64,000 nucleotides of DNA from Pseudonocardia benzenivorans CB1190 (GCF_000196675.2 NC_015312.1:496001-560000); one strand, 5' to 3'. Counted from the stretch's first letter, positions 1 to 10,224 are shown. A program made the numbers and translations. The notes: generated from the sequence alone by a model not told the origin.

Positions 1-2
1 CA

Positions 3-689
3 GGGCATGTCGGCGCTGCCGCGTCCGAGACCGGCCCGGTGGCCGGGACGCGTTCTCCCGCAACGGGACCGGGATCCACCGGAGCCGCGCGTCGACCCGC
101 CGTCGCCAAGTTCGGCGCTGGTCCGTCCGAGATCCCCGGTGACGAGGCGAATACCGCAGCCGCCCCGGCACCGCCGGTCGCCCCGCTCGTCTCCCCGGCG
201 GGCACGGTCGACGCGGCCGGACCGCCCACCCCGCCGCAGGCTCACACTGACGCACCTGCCGATCCCGTCGTCGGTCTGACCGCCCCCGAGCGGTCACCGT
301 CGGCGGGTGCCGGAAAGTCGCTGGCCGATGCCGTCGCGAGTGCACTCGCGAGCCGGTCCTCGGCCGACCGCCCGGACCGGCCCGAGCCCGCGCCCCGACC
401 GGCCGACGTCCGCGACCGGTTGCTCGCCGTCCTGCTCGACCAGCCCGACCAGGCGATCGGCGCCGCCACCGAGCTCGATCGGGTCCGCAGCCAACTCGAC
501 CGCCTCGGCGCCGCGGTCCGGCACGAGCAGGACGCCCTGGCGGGCCTGGTCCGCCGCCTCGCCGCGGCGGGTCTCGCCGACGTCCAGATCGCCGAGCTTG
601 CGGGCATTCCTCTCGCCGAGGTCGCCCGTCACCGCGCCGCGGATCGCGACGCCGCAGTGCGTGATGCCGGGCGCCGCGAGGACCGCTGA
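3..689 (+). CDS. Hypothetical Ala/Pro-rich protein, 5' end outside the window
   Basis: The reading frame is open from the left edge; a GTG at 39 is only an internal candidate start, so the true N-terminus probably lies outside. The visible part has about 110 residues of low-complexity Ala/Pro/Gly sequence, then a charged helical segment of about 90 residues (heptad-like ELDRVRSQLDRLGAAVRHEQ). It ends with a short helix-turn-helix-like stretch, LADVQIAELAGIPLAEVARH, resembling the recognition part of a sigma-like or Xre HTH. No family is recognised with confidence. Function is unknown; a DNA-associated role is only an inference from the last 30 residues. Confidence 0.6.
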   Translation, partial: GHVGAAASETGPVAGTRSPATGPGSTGAARRPAVAKFGAGPSEIPGDEANTAAAPAPPVAPLVSPAGTVDAAGPPTPPQAHTDAPADPVVGLTAPERSPSAGAGKSLADAVASALASRSSADRPDRPEPAPRPADVRDRLLAVLLDQPDQAIGAATELDRVRSQLDRLGAAVRHEQDALAGLVRRLAAAGLADVQIAELAGIPLAEVARHRAADRDAAVRDAGRREDR

Positions 690-790
690 CCCGCACATCG
701 GCACTGCCCCGAGGCATGTCCAGCCCGCTCTGCGCGCCGGCGCGTGTCCTGCAGCGGGACGGGACCCTCCGCCGGACGGCAGGGGGACGG

Positions 791-1435
791 TCAGCCGGCG
801 ATGCGGTGCAGCCGGGCCGACAGGTGCGGCTGCAACGGCTGGCCCATCATGGCCCGCTCGTCGACGTAGGCGAGGTCCCCGCCCTCGACGAGGCCGTAGA
901 GCCGGTGCGAGCCGGTGACCTCCTTGGCCGTGGCGGTGCGCGCGACGGCGTCGGTCTCGATCTCCCACGACGTGAGCGTGCGGGCCTTGCCGTAGAAGAT
1001 CTCGATGATCCCGGTGGCGTGCGCGATCAGCACCTCGAGCGTGCCGTCGGGCTGCGGGCGCCAGAAGCCGGTCTCCCGCGCGGCGGGCCGGATGACCTTC
1101 CCGTCCTCGTCGAGCAGCCACGCGCGGGCCTCGTAGCCGACGAACGGGCGGCCGTCGTGGGAGAACACGAGCTGCTGGCCGAAGCGGTACGGGCCCTCGA
1201 TCGTCGGGTAGACGACCTCGCCGGTGCCGCGCCACGCACCGATCAGCGGGAGCAGGCCGAGGCACGCCTCGTTGAGGTCGGGGCCCTCGCGCAGGTTCGC
1301 GGTGTCGTCGGGGACCGGCAGGTCCTCCCAGCGGGGACGATTGCGCTGCGGGGAGTCGGGTGCGGCGTTGGCGGGACCCTGGATCGTCGTGCCGAGCCCG
1401 TCCGGGTCGCGCGCGTCGTCGCCGGGGGTGCTCAT
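791..1435 (-). CDS. Nitrobindin-like heme protein (peroxynitrite isomerase family)
   Basis: This 214-residue protein belongs to the FABP-like nitrobindin family, whose bacterial members bind ferric heme in a ten-stranded barrel and convert peroxynitrite to nitrate. After an N-terminal disordered stretch, the family signature GAWRGTGEVVYPTIEGPYRF is present. The C-terminal LQPHLSARLHRI contains the His expected to ligate heme iron. The start is ATG at 1435, preceded by AGGACGGGACGTC. It overlaps by ATGA the stop of a tiny membrane peptide gene read in the same direction, implying translational coupling. It is probably cytosolic. Confidence 0.85.
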   Translation of the reverse strand: MSTPGDDARDPDGLGTTIQGPANAAPDSPQRNRPRWEDLPVPDDTANLREGPDLNEACLGLLPLIGAWRGTGEVVYPTIEGPYRFGQQLVFSHDGRPFVGYEARAWLLDEDGKVIRPAARETGFWRPQPDGTLEVLIAHATGIIEIFYGKARTLTSWEIETDAVARTATAKEVTGSHRLYGLVEGGDLAYVDERAMMGQPLQPHLSARLHRIAG

Positions 1436-1548
1436 GACGTCCCGTCCTGGTGAGGGGCGGAGGTGAACAGCCGGCGCAGCAGGACGCCGGTGAAGCCGGC
1501 GATCCCGAGGCAGACCGCGATCAGCAGTACGGTGAACATCCAGTGCAC
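1432..1548 (-). CDS. Small single-pass membrane peptide upstream of nitrobindin
   Basis: A 38-codon frame starts at GTG 1548 (or ATG 1539, 35 residues). It encodes a hydrophobic helix, MFTVLLIAVCLGIAGFTGVL, followed by LRRLF and a polar tail. The stop TGA overlaps the ATG of the nitrobindin gene (ATGA), the classic arrangement for coupled translation. The peptide would be a one-helix membrane protein with its basic side in the cytosol by the positive-inside rule. No family is recognised. The support is the coherent helix, the sharp charge boundary and the exact coupling; absence of homologues would weaken it. Confidence 0.5.
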   Translation of the reverse strand: MHWMFTVLLIAVCLGIAGFTGVLLRRLFTSAPHQDGTS

Positions 1549-1649
1549 GGGCGCGGAGCATAGTCGCGCCGACGGTCCGGGACGCCGAACGCCGCCCCGG
1601 ACGGCAGGTCGGGGCGGCGTTCGTGACGATCGGAGCCGGGATCGGCCCG

Positions 1650-1948
1650 TCAGGCGACGGCGACCTCGGTCTGGTGCAGGCCGGGGCCCTCGGCGTTCAG
1701 GACGGCCTCGCCGTTGCCCGAGCGCGACAGCGCGCGGACGGTCCAGGTGCCGGGCGCGGCGAAGAACCGGAAGTCGCCCGACGCCGAGGAGACGACCTCG
1801 GCGGTGAACTCGCCGGTGCCGTCGAGCAGCCGGACGAAGGCGCCCCCGACGGGGGCGCCGCCGGCCACGACGCGTCCGGCGAGGACGGTCTGCTTACCGA
1901 GATCGGTGCCCACGGGCAGCGACACGGCCTGGTCGGGTGCTCCGCACA

Positions 1949-1949
<1 letters not shown>
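1650..1949 (-). CDS. sseC: DUF1416 protein, SseC-type sulfur metabolism protein
   Basis: A 99-residue protein starting MCGAPDQ, as in the actinobacterial SseC/DUF1416 family. It is mostly beta-sandwich-like sequence (AGRVVAGGAPVGGAFVRLLD, GDFRFFAAPGTWTVRAL), similar to carboxypeptidase-regulatory-like folds. Its ATG overlaps the TGA of the sulfurtransferase gene by one base, so the two are co-translated. The pair matches the mycobacterial cysA2-sseC2 arrangement. The molecular role in the sulfur pathway is not established; the name follows conserved neighbourhood and family. Confidence 0.85.
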
Positions 1950-2784
<835 letters not shown>

Positions 2785-2788
<4 letters not shown>

Positions 2789-3297
2789 GCGGTTGCTCCT
2801 TCTGCGGTGTGCGGGTTGCGGGCCCGGAGACGGGCCCGGATACGTGCGATCACGGTGTACATCTCGCAGCCCAGGCAGAAGCCGAAGGCCGCGTTGAGGA
2901 AGGCCGCCGCGAGCGCGAGCGCGGTGGCCACGATGCCGAGCGTCGTCAGCCCGGTGAGGTATCCGACGGTCGCGACCGCCGCGAACACGAATCCCACCAG
3001 TTGGGAGAACCGCACGGGGGCGGCGTCCTCACGTTCGGCGGGCGGTCCGAGGCGGCGGGCGAGCAGGGCGCGGTACAGCAGCGAGTAGGGCGCGAACCGC
3101 ATCCCCGCGAAGGCGCCCAGCGCGAACACGACGGCCTGGGCGCCGGCGAGCCAGCCGCTGCCGGAGAGCAGGACCAGCACGAGGACGACGGTCGTGACGG
3201 CCGCGGCGAACCGGACGCCGCGCGGGTCGAGCCCGGGCTCGGCAGAGGTGGAACCGGATCCCGCCGCGGGCGCGGCAGGGTCGACCGGTGCGGGCAT
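2785..3297 (-). CDS. DUF4395 membrane protein
   Basis: A 170-residue integral membrane protein of the DUF4395 family. It has a hydrophilic Ala/Pro-rich N-terminus, then about four transmembrane helices, ending in FCLGCEMYTVIARIRARLR with the conserved CxxC of the family. Such proteins sit beside rhodanese or thioredoxin genes and may take part in thiol or sulfur redox at the membrane; the reaction is not known. The ATG at 3297 is preceded by AGGAG, and its 3' end overlaps the sulfurtransferase start. It is the first structural gene of the operon and lies about 90 bases after the leader peptide. Confidence 0.85.
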
Positions 3298-3349
3298 GGG
3301 TGACTCCTGGTGACGGACGGACGTCGGTCGTTGCCGGCACACGCGGGCC

Positions 3350-3365
3350 CCCCGGACGTGCGGGG
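3350..3365 (-). other. GC hairpin between leader peptide and DUF4395 gene
   Basis: CCCCG and CGGGG arms flank a six-base loop. It lies after the leader peptide stop and before the ribosome-binding site of the DUF4395 gene, a place where attenuation structures occur. In GC-rich DNA a five-base stem can arise by chance. Confidence 0.3.
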
Positions 3366-3384
3366 AGGCGTCAGCGGGCCGACG

Positions 3385-3459
3385 TCAGGAGACGCGACAC
3401 AGGCAGCTGCCGACGCGGCACAGATCGACTGCGCGACGTTTGGTCAGCGGCCAGTTCAC
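3385..3459 (-). CDS. Cys-containing leader peptide (candidate sulfur-responsive uORF)
   Basis: A 24-residue frame starts at GTG 3459 and contains RRAVDLCRVGSCLCR, with three Cys in the last third. It matches the short leader peptides seen upstream of actinobacterial sulfur genes. In mycobacteria, cysteine-rich leaderless uORFs are known to attenuate such operons when cysteinyl-tRNA is plentiful. A TANNNT -10 box (TACGCT) ends six bases before the GTG, so the message is probably leaderless. A small GC hairpin at 3350-3365 lies between this stop and the DUF4395 gene and could be the regulated structure. Confidence 0.75.
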   Translation of the reverse strand: MNWPLTKRRAVDLCRVGSCLCRVS

Positions 3460-3465
3460 GGCACG

Positions 3466-3471
3466 AGCGTA
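3466..3471 (-). promoter_or_regulatory. -10 element of leaderless sulfur-operon transcript
   Basis: TACGCT fits the actinobacterial TANNNT -10 box. Six bases separate it from the GTG of the leader peptide, the spacing expected when transcription starts at the start codon. No clear -35 box is visible. Confidence 0.5.
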
Positions 3472-3550
3472 ACCGAGGATCCCGCTGACCGGGAACGCCC
3501 GGTCGAGCGGGCCGGACAAGCGCGGGGCGTCACGACGCCGTCGTGGCGGG

Positions 3551-3985
3551 TCATCCGGCCAGCGCCGGGGCCAGCGCGCGCACCAGCTCGGGGCGCCGCG
3601 GCACCCCGGAGACGCGCAGCAGCTCGGTGCCCGCCCTGTCGAACGCGACGACGGTGGGCGTGCGCATGATCCCGAGCTCGGCAGCCACCTCGGGGCGGTC
3701 GGCGACGTCGACCTCGACGTGCACGAGGCCAGGGGTGCTGTCGACGAGCTCGCCGAGCAACCCCGCCGTCTGCCGGCAGGGTGTGCAGACCGGCGACGAC
3801 ACCTGCAGCAGCAGGACGCGGTCGTCGAGACCCGGTTCGTGTGCCGCGAGCGCCCACCCCGACCCGGGTGGGGACGCCCCGGGTGTGGCGAGCCGCACAC
3901 GCCCGGCCCGGGCCCGCAGCACCAGCCCGACCACCGTGGCCACGACGAGCACGCCCACGACGACCACGATCCCGACGGTGTTCAC
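3551..3985 (-). CDS. Membrane-anchored thioredoxin-like protein (ThiX type)
   Basis: A 144-residue protein with an N-terminal transmembrane helix (VGIVVVVGVLVVATVVGLVL) and a thioredoxin fold. The redox motif is SPVCTPCRQT (CxxC), and the cis-Pro loop is GIMRTPTVVAFD. It probably reduces or exchanges disulfides, tethered at the membrane. It matches the thioredoxin found next to cysA2/sseC2 in mycobacteria. The start is GTG at 3985. The leader peptide promoter begins downstream of its stop, so it is likely transcribed apart from the sulfur operon. Confidence 0.85.
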   Translation of the reverse strand: MNTVGIVVVVGVLVVATVVGLVLRARAGRVRLATPGASPPGSGWALAAHEPGLDDRVLLLQVSSPVCTPCRQTAGLLGELVDSTPGLVHVEVDVADRPEVAAELGIMRTPTVVAFDRAGTELLRVSGVPRRPELVRALAPALAG

Positions 3986-4035
3986 AGGACCTCAGAACGC
4001 TCGTGCGGGCCGGGCCATTCCGCCGTTCGGCGGCA

Positions 4036-4839
4036 TCAGCCCTCGGAGGTGGGTGCCGGGGCGGAGCCGATCGTCAGGTTCTCGACGGTGCCGCTGATCT
4101 CGATCGTGCCGTCGCGCGGGCGCAGCAGCCGCGGGGTGACCTCGAAGGGCAGCGTGCCGGGGTCGAGGGAGAAGGAGAACCGCTTCTTCACCGCGGACAC
4201 GACCGCGGCCGGCAGCGGGAGTGGCTTGCCGTGCCCGTCGTCGACCCGCACGTCCTGCGGCACGACCTGGATGTCGCGGCCGTCGAGCAGGAACGAGGAG
4301 ATGACGGCGACCTCCTTGGACCCGATCCCGGGCAGCGTCACCGTGCCGACGACCCGGGCCGCGGAGTCGGTGTCGACGCCCAGCAGCGACGAGGAGGCGC
4401 CCTCGTCGACCCGGTCCTTCAGCGTGCCGTAGTCGATGTTCTCGATCCGCATCTTGCTGACGCCGGGCAGCAGGCGTTCGAGGTCGTCGGCGTCGATGCG
4501 GGCGGTGCCGTCGGCCTCGCCCACGACGAGCGACTTGGGGCCGGAGCCGAGCAGCATCGACAGCGGGGCGTCGACGTCGCGCAGCTGTGCCATGATCTCC
4601 ACCTCGCGTAGCGGCCCGATGGGGATGCGCTTGGCGTCGACGTCGACGCTGCGGTACGTGCCCGAGATCGCCTGGGTGAGGAACGGGAAGCCGTTGATCC
4701 GGACGTCGGGGTCGTCGGCGAGGCCCAGCTGCGTCCGCATCTGCCGGGAGACGGCCGACTCCGTGATCGCGGCTGCGCCGTAGTCGGCGGCCAGGAGCAC
4801 CCCGGCCAGCACGACCAGCGCGATCAACAGTCGCTTCAC
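4036..4839 (-). CDS. DUF2993 exported protein, LmeA-like lipomannan elongation factor
   Basis: A 267-residue secreted protein with an N-terminal signal or anchor helix (MKRLLIALVVLAGVLLAADYGAA), followed by a DUF2993 domain. The conserved strand NGFPFLTQAISGTYRSVDV is easily seen. DUF2993 proteins have a TULIP-like lipid-binding fold, and the mycobacterial homologue LmeA supports mannan elongation of lipomannan in the periplasm. Order relative to the thioredoxin and glnR is the same as in mycobacteria. The start is GTG at 4839, with GGAGG five bases upstream. It is divergent from glnR. Confidence 0.82.
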   Translation of the reverse strand: MKRLLIALVVLAGVLLAADYGAAAITESAVSRQMRTQLGLADDPDVRINGFPFLTQAISGTYRSVDVDAKRIPIGPLREVEIMAQLRDVDAPLSMLLGSGPKSLVVGEADGTARIDADDLERLLPGVSKMRIENIDYGTLKDRVDEGASSSLLGVDTDSAARVVGTVTLPGIGSKEVAVISSFLLDGRDIQVVPQDVRVDDGHGKPLPLPAAVVSAVKKRFSFSLDPGTLPFEVTPRLLRPRDGTIEISGTVENLTIGSAPAPTSEG

Positions 4840-5107
4840 TCCGACCTCCGACGCGGACGACAGGACCCGACGACGGTAGTCGCCGGGTCCGGACGCACGT
4901 CGGCAAGGGTGCCCACGGCCCGTGAGGTGCGCCGCGATCTCCGCACACCGCAAGGCCGACCCGTTATGGTTACCGGGTTCCGCGTGGTGGTCCCGACCTG
5001 GTCGCGCGGAGGTGGTCGTCGGGCGGACCGGCTGCCGCCGCCGTGGGGCGAGCGCCGCGCGTACATGCCGGCGGCCCGGTCGCGCCCCGGCGGAGAGGAG
5101 GCCGGTG

Positions 5108-5866
5108 GTGGAGCTCCTGCTGCTGACTGCCGATCCCGATCCGGGATCGGTGCTGCCCGCGCTCACGCTGCTGCCGCACGGGGTGCGCACCGCCGCGCCC
5201 GAGGTCGCCGCGCTGCTCGACGCGGGCCCGCACGACGCGGTGCTCGTCGACGCCCGGACCGACCTGGTCGCCGCGCGCAGCCTGTGCCGGCTGCTGGGCA
5301 GCACCGGGACCGACGTCCCCGTCATCGCGATCCTCACCGAGGGCGGGCTCGTCGCCGTCTCCGGCGAGTGGGCCGTCGACGAGATCCTGCTCCCGGCCGC
5401 CGGGCCCGCGGAGGTCGACGCGCGGCTGCGGCTGCTGCGCTCCCGCCCGGGTGGCGACGCGGCGAGCGCCGGCGGGGCGCTGGTCCTCGGCGAGCTGGTG
5501 ATCGACGAGGCCACCTACTCGGCGCGGCTGCGCGGGCGGCTGCTCGAGCTGACGTACAAGGAGTTCGAGCTGCTCAAGTACCTCGCCCAGCACGCGGGCC
5601 GGGTGTTCACCCGGGCCCAGCTGCTGCAGGAGGTCTGGGGCTACGACTTCTTCGGCGGCACCCGCACCGTCGACGTCCATGTGCGACGGCTGCGCGCCAA
5701 GCTGGGCAGCGAGCACGAGCAGATGATCGGCACGGTCCGCAACGTCGGCTACAAGTTCGTCCGGCCCGCGCGCAGCGCGATGGGAGTGCCCGCCGGTGTC
5801 GACGACCAGTCCGAGGACGACGAGGAGGACCACCGGGTCGTCGAGGTCGGGGCGGAGCGCGACTGA
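5108..5866 (+). CDS. glnR: GlnR, OmpR-family nitrogen regulator
   Basis: About 252 residues. The N-terminal receiver-like domain reads [19 protein letters not shown] and keeps the AVLVDARTD Asp. The C-terminal winged helix includes [45 protein letters not shown] and [12 protein letters not shown]. This is the orphan response regulator GlnR, which controls ammonium assimilation and other nitrogen genes in actinobacteria; it is not paired with a histidine kinase. The start is GTG 5108 (or 5105) after GAGGAGG. Its place next to mshD and pst matches the mycobacterial order. An acidic tail ([11 protein letters not shown]) follows the DNA-binding domain. Confidence 0.93.
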   Translation: MELLLLTADPDPGSVLPALTLLPHGVRTAAPEVAALLDAGPHDAVLVDARTDLVAARSLCRLLGSTGTDVPVIAILTEGGLVAVSGEWAVDEILLPAAGPAEVDARLRLLRSRPGGDAASAGGALVLGELVIDEATYSARLRGRLLELTYKEFELLKYLAQHAGRVFTRAQLLQEVWGYDFFGGTRTVDVHVRRLRAKLGSEHEQMIGTVRNVGYKFVRPARSAMGVPAGVDDQSEDDEEDHRVVEVGAERD

Positions 5867-5914
5867 GCCGTTCGTGCGGCGCGTCCGTCGGTACCGCCGC
5901 GTAGGGTCGGGACC

Positions 5915-6817
5915 ATGACGGGTGCCGCGACGCTGTCCACATCGGACCGGCTCGACGAGGCCGAGGTCGCGGCGGTGCGCACGCTCGCCGACGCGGCGAC
6001 GGCGGCCGACGGGATCGAGCCCCTCTCCGAGCAGGTCATGGTCAACCTGCGGCACGCGCGTGCCGGGGTCACCCATCTCGTCGCGACGGGCGCCGACGGC
6101 ACGATCTCCGGCTACGCCCAGCTCGACTCCTCCGGCGGCGACGCCACGTCCGCCGAGCTCGTCGTGCATCCCGGGTACCGCAGGCGCGGCATCGGCACCG
6201 CGCTGGTCGAGGCCGCGCTCGCCGCCGCCACCGGCACGTTCGACGTCTGGGCCCACGGCGAGCAGCCCGGCGCCGAGCGGATCGCCGCGACGCACGGGCT
6301 GAACGCGGTGCGCGAGCTGTGGCAGATGCGCCGCGAGCTGGCCGAGCCGCTGCCCCCGGCGTCGTTCCCCGAGGGGGTGACGCTGCGGGCGTTCGACCCC
6401 GCACACGACGAGGCGGAGTTCCTGCGGGTGAACAACGCCGCGTTCGACTGGCACCCCGAGCAGGGCGGCTGGGGCCACGAGCAGGTGGCCGAGCGCGAGG
6501 CGGAGGCGTGGTTCGACCCGGCGGGCTTCCTGCTCGCGGTCGAGGACGGGCGGCTGCTCGGCTACCACTGGACGAAGGTCCATCCCGCGGGCCCGGCCGG
6601 ACCCGCGATCGGCGAGGTCTACGTCCTCGGTGTCGACCCCGCGGCGCACGGCCGCGGCCTCGGCGGGGCGTTGACGATCGCGGGACTGGAGCACCTGCGC
6701 GAGAAGGGCCTCGATGCGGTGATGCTCTACGTCGAGGGCGACAACGCGCCCGCCGTCGCGGTGTACCGGAAGCTCGGGTTCACCCTGTGGCGCAAGCATG
6801 TGATGTACCGCCGCTGA
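5915..6817 (+). CDS. mshD: Mycothiol synthase
   Basis: A 300-residue tandem GNAT protein that acetylates the cysteine amine of Cys-GlcN-Ins with acetyl-CoA, the last step of mycothiol synthesis. The N-terminal GNAT half includes VHPGYRRRGIGTALVEAAL; the C-terminal catalytic half has YVLGVDPAAHGRGLGGALT and ends with YRKLGFTLWRKHVMYRR. Both acetyl-CoA P-loops (RRRGIGT, GRGLGG) are intact. It follows glnR on the same strand after 48 bases and starts at ATG 5915. Presence of MshD shows a mycothiol-using actinobacterium. Confidence 0.95.
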   Translation: MTGAATLSTSDRLDEAEVAAVRTLADAATAADGIEPLSEQVMVNLRHARAGVTHLVATGADGTISGYAQLDSSGGDATSAELVVHPGYRRRGIGTALVEAALAAATGTFDVWAHGEQPGAERIAATHGLNAVRELWQMRRELAEPLPPASFPEGVTLRAFDPAHDEAEFLRVNNAAFDWHPEQGGWGHEQVAEREAEAWFDPAGFLLAVEDGRLLGYHWTKVHPAGPAGPAIGEVYVLGVDPAAHGRGLGGALTIAGLEHLREKGLDAVMLYVEGDNAPAVAVYRKLGFTLWRKHVMYRR

Positions 6818-6922
6818 TCATCGTTCACCCCGGCGCAACCCGTCCGGAGTGATGATCGACGCTGGTCACGGAGCTGCCCGACGTTCCACCTGCGGGACGG
6901 CGACGCGTACTACCGGTGATGA

Positions 6923-6944
6923 GTTCATTCCGCGTTCATCTGAT
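6923..6944 (+). promoter_or_regulatory. PHO box (PhoP site) upstream of pstS
   Basis: Two adjacent 11-base units, GTTCATTCCGC and GTTCATCTGAT, form the direct repeat recognised by PhoP in actinobacteria (consensus GTTCACC plus four bases). It is about 90 bases upstream of pstS. A further single GTTCACC occurs at 6823-6829. Phosphate starvation induction of pstSCAB is inferred. Confidence 0.8.
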
Positions 6945-7032
6945 CGGGGGTGGCTGTCCACCCGACCTGCCTACCGTCCTCCGCGAACGGCCACCCCGAG
7001 CCGTGCAGACGTAGTTCAAGCGGAGGATTTTC

Positions 7033-8154
7033 GTGAAGCTCCAGCGCCACGGGCTCGTGGTCGCTCTGGCGGCGGCGGGTGCGATCCTGCTGGCCGCGTG
7101 CGGCAGTGACCCGAACAGCGGCTCGGGTGCCGCCGCCGGCTCGTCGTCGGCCAACTCGCCCGCCGTCGACTGCAACGGAAAGGCCAGCCTGAACGCCGAG
7201 GGCTCCTCGGCGCAGAAGAACGCGATGGACGTGTTCGCCCAGGCCTACCAGGCCAAGTGCACGAACGCGAAGATCGCCTACAACCCCACCGGCTCCGGCG
7301 CGGGCGTGAAGCAGTTCAACGCCGGGCTCGTCGACTTCGGCGGCTCGGACTCGGCGCTCAACGCGACGAACGGTGAGACCACGGCCGCCGCGGCGCGCTG
7401 CCAGAACAACCCGGCCTGGAACCTGCCGATGGTGTTCGGGCCCGTCGCCATCGGCTACAAGGTCAACGGCGTCAGCTCGCTGACCCTGACCGGCGAGGTC
7501 GCCGCCAAGATCTTCAACGGCCAGATCAAGACGTGGAACGACCCGGCCATCGCCGCGCTCAACAGCGGCGTGACCCTGCCGGCCGAGCCGATCAACGTCG
7601 TCTTCCGGTCCGACGACTCGGGCACCACCGACAACTTCCAGAAGTACCTGAAGGCGTCCTCGAAGGGTGCCTGGACCCAGGGCGACGGCAAGAAGTTCAA
7701 CGGTGGCGTCGGCTCGGGCGCGCAGGGTTCGGCGGGTGTCGCGCAGGCGCTGGCCGGCACCGAGGGCTCGATCGGCTACGTCGAGCTGTCGTTCGCGCAG
7801 GACAACAAGCTGGACATGGCCAAGATCGACAGCGGGTCCGGGCCGGTCGAGCTGACCGACGCGACCGTCGGCAAGGCGATCGCCGGTGTCACCGTCACCG
7901 GCCAGGGCAACGACCTGGTCCTCGACCTGACCAAGACCTACGCCGGCCCGCCCGCCGGCTCCTACCCGCTGTTCCTGGCGACCTACGAGATCGTCTGCTC
8001 CAAGGGCTACGACGCCGCCACCGCGACCGCGGTCAAGGCGTTCCTCACGGTCGCGGCCACCGACGGCCAGGCCAACCTCGCCGCCGCGGGCTACGCCCCG
8101 CTCCCGGCGGAGTTCCAGCAGAAGCTGCTGACCGCCGTCCAGGCAATCGCCTGA
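7033..8154 (+). CDS. pstS: Phosphate ABC transporter substrate-binding lipoprotein PstS
   Basis: A 373-residue lipoprotein. The signal peptide [19 protein letters not shown] contains a lipobox (LAAC), so the mature Cys is lipidated and the protein sits on the outer face of the membrane. Phosphate-binding features include [34 protein letters not shown] and [16 protein letters not shown]. It is first in the pstSCAB operon behind a PHO box, starts at GTG 7033 and has GGAGGA upstream. It captures phosphate and delivers it to PstCA. Confidence 0.95.
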   Translation: MKLQRHGLVVALAAAGAILLAACGSDPNSGSGAAAGSSSANSPAVDCNGKASLNAEGSSAQKNAMDVFAQAYQAKCTNAKIAYNPTGSGAGVKQFNAGLVDFGGSDSALNATNGETTAAAARCQNNPAWNLPMVFGPVAIGYKVNGVSSLTLTGEVAAKIFNGQIKTWNDPAIAALNSGVTLPAEPINVVFRSDDSGTTDNFQKYLKASSKGAWTQGDGKKFNGGVGSGAQGSAGVAQALAGTEGSIGYVELSFAQDNKLDMAKIDSGSGPVELTDATVGKAIAGVTVTGQGNDLVLDLTKTYAGPPAGSYPLFLATYEIVCSKGYDAATATAVKAFLTVAATDGQANLAAAGYAPLPAEFQQKLLTAVQAIA

Positions 8155-8194
8155 CGTCGGACACCGCTGGCAGAATCACGGAGGCTGCTACATC

Positions 8195-9265
8195 GTGAGC
8201 GACCCGACCGTGACGGGCGGCCCCACCGGGATCGGCGAACCCGCCGACCGGTGGGGCAGTTCCGTCTCCGCCGCAGTCCCGGAGGCCGGCATCCCCGCCA
8301 CCGAACCGCCGCCCCCCGACCAGGGGTCCATCGGCGCCACATTCGTCCAGCGCGGCGACCGGATCTTCCGGTTCCTCGCGACGGGCTCGGGTGTGTTCAT
8401 CGTCGCCCTGATCGGCGCGATCGGGCTGTTCCTGCTGATCCAGGCCGTCCCGCCGCTGCTGCAGAACCACGCGAACTTCCTGACCAGCAGGCAGTTCGAG
8501 GCGGGTGACCCGAACAACCTCAGCTTCGGCATCCTCGACCTGCTGCTCGTCACCGTCGAGGTGTCGGTCTTCGCTCTCGTCCTCGCCATGCCGCTCGGCC
8601 TCGGCATCGCGCTGTTCCTCACCCAGTACGCGCCGGCCCGGGTGGCGCGGCCGTTCGGCTACCTCGTCGACCTCCTCGCTGCGGTGCCGTCGATCATCTT
8701 CGGCCTCTGGGGCCTGTTCGTGCTCGCGCCGGCGATCCAGCCGTTCGCGGTCTGGCTGGAGACCCACCTCGGCTGGTTCTTCCTGTTCTCGCCGGGCAAC
8801 GTCGGCATCGCGGGCGCCACCGTGTTCACCGCCGGCATCGTGCTGGCGGTGATGATCCTGCCGATCATCACGGCGATCAGCCGCGAGGTGTTCGCCCGCA
8901 CGCCGCGCGCCCACATCGAGGCGGCGCTGGCGCTGGGTGCGACGAAGTGGGAGGTCGTTCGGATGACGGTGTGGCCGTTCGGCCGCGCCGGCTACGTCAG
9001 CGCGTCGATGCTCGGCCTCGGCCGGGCGCTCGGCGAGACGATCGCACTGACGATCATCCTCGCGGCCACCCCCAGGATCTTCACGGGCAGCCTGTTCGAC
9101 GGCGGCGCGACCTTCGCGTCGAAGATCGCGCTGTCGTTCGCCGAGCTCAACAACAACCTGTCGGCGGGCGCCTTCATCGCGGCCGGCCTGGTGCTGTTCG
9201 TGCTCACGTTCCTCGTCAACGCGGCCGCGCGCTGGGTCATCAACCGGTCGGGAGCCAAGGCATGA
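8195..9265 (+). CDS. pstC: Phosphate ABC transporter permease PstC
   Basis: A 356-residue inner-membrane permease with a roughly 60-residue cytosolic N-terminal extension and six predicted helices. The binding-protein-dependent permease EAA loop is visible as [26 protein letters not shown]. It forms the translocation pore with PstA. The start is GTG at 8195, 40 bases after pstS. pstA follows after 34 bases. Confidence 0.95.
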   Translation: MSDPTVTGGPTGIGEPADRWGSSVSAAVPEAGIPATEPPPPDQGSIGATFVQRGDRIFRFLATGSGVFIVALIGAIGLFLLIQAVPPLLQNHANFLTSRQFEAGDPNNLSFGILDLLLVTVEVSVFALVLAMPLGLGIALFLTQYAPARVARPFGYLVDLLAAVPSIIFGLWGLFVLAPAIQPFAVWLETHLGWFFLFSPGNVGIAGATVFTAGIVLAVMILPIITAISREVFARTPRAHIEAALALGATKWEVVRMTVWPFGRAGYVSASMLGLGRALGETIALTIILAATPRIFTGSLFDGGATFASKIALSFAELNNNLSAGAFIAAGLVLFVLTFLVNAAARWVINRSGAKA

Positions 9266-9299
9266 GCCCCGCCGGCGCACTTGTTCCGGGGGCGGCGGC

Positions 9300-10211
9300 A
9301 TGAGTACCTCGGTCGATCTCGACAAGTCCGCCGTCGAGCCGACGTTCGTCGGCATCAGCGGCGGTCGCAGAGCGCGCAACGCGCTCGCCACCGGCCTCAT
9401 GACGCTGGCCTTCCTCATCGCGCTGGTGCCGCTGGTGTGGGTGGTCTGGACCGTCGTCAGCAAGGGCCTGGCACCCGTACTGACCGGGCACTGGTGGAGC
9501 GAGTCGCTCAACGGCCTGCTGGCCCGTCAGCAGGGCGGCGGCGCGTACCACGCGATCGTCGGGACGCTGCTGCAGGGCCTGGTCTGCGCCGTGCTCGCGA
9601 CGCCGATCGGCATCATGGTGGCGATCTACCTCGTCGAGTACGGCGCGGGCACGAGGCTCGCCCGGGCCACGACGTTCATGGTCGACATCCTCACCGGCGT
9701 CCCGTCGATCGTCGCGGCGCTGTTCGTCTACGCGGTGTGGATCTCGATCTTCGGGCTGCCGCGCAGCGCGTTCGCCGTGTCGCTCGCGCTGGTGCTGCTG
9801 ATGGTGCCCGTCGTCGTCAGGTCGACCGAGGAGATGCTGCGCATCGTCCCGGACGACCTGCGGGAGGCGGCGTACGCGCTCGGCGTCCCCAAGTGGAAGA
9901 CGATCGTCAAGGTGGTCATCCCGACGGCGCTGTCGGGCATGCTGACCGGCATCGTCCTGGCGCTCGCGCGCGTCATGGGCGAGACCGCGCCCGTGCTGAT
10001 CCTGGTGGCGTACGCGCCGTTCATCAACTTCGACATCTTCCAGGGCAACATGGCGTCGCTCCCGCTGCTGATGACCGTCGAGCGGTCCAACCCCACCGAC
10101 GCCGGCGCCGACCGGCTGTGGGGCGCGGCGATCACGCTGATCCTGATCATCACCCTCTTCCAGCTGCTGGCGGCCTTCCTGTCCAAGGTCACCGCCCCGA
10201 AGACGAAGTGA
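9300..10211 (+). CDS. pstA: Phosphate ABC transporter permease PstA
   Basis: A 303-residue six-helix permease. The EAA motif appears as [23 protein letters not shown], followed by [19 protein letters not shown]. It pairs with PstC. The ATG at 9300 follows pstC by 34 bases, and pstB starts 13 bases after its stop, so the four genes form one operon. Confidence 0.95.
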   Translation: MSTSVDLDKSAVEPTFVGISGGRRARNALATGLMTLAFLIALVPLVWVVWTVVSKGLAPVLTGHWWSESLNGLLARQQGGGAYHAIVGTLLQGLVCAVLATPIGIMVAIYLVEYGAGTRLARATTFMVDILTGVPSIVAALFVYAVWISIFGLPRSAFAVSLALVLLMVPVVVRSTEEMLRIVPDDLREAAYALGVPKWKTIVKVVIPTALSGMLTGIVLALARVMGETAPVLILVAYAPFINFDIFQGNMASLPLLMTVERSNPTDAGADRLWGAAITLILIITLFQLLAAFLSKVTAPKTK

Positions 10212-10224
10212 GAGAGAGCTCCCG

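Noticed and set aside
6823..6829. Single GTTCACC upstream of the pst PHO box
   Set aside because: No second 11-base unit follows it (the next bases are CGCAACCCGTC), so it is not called as a separate PHO box.
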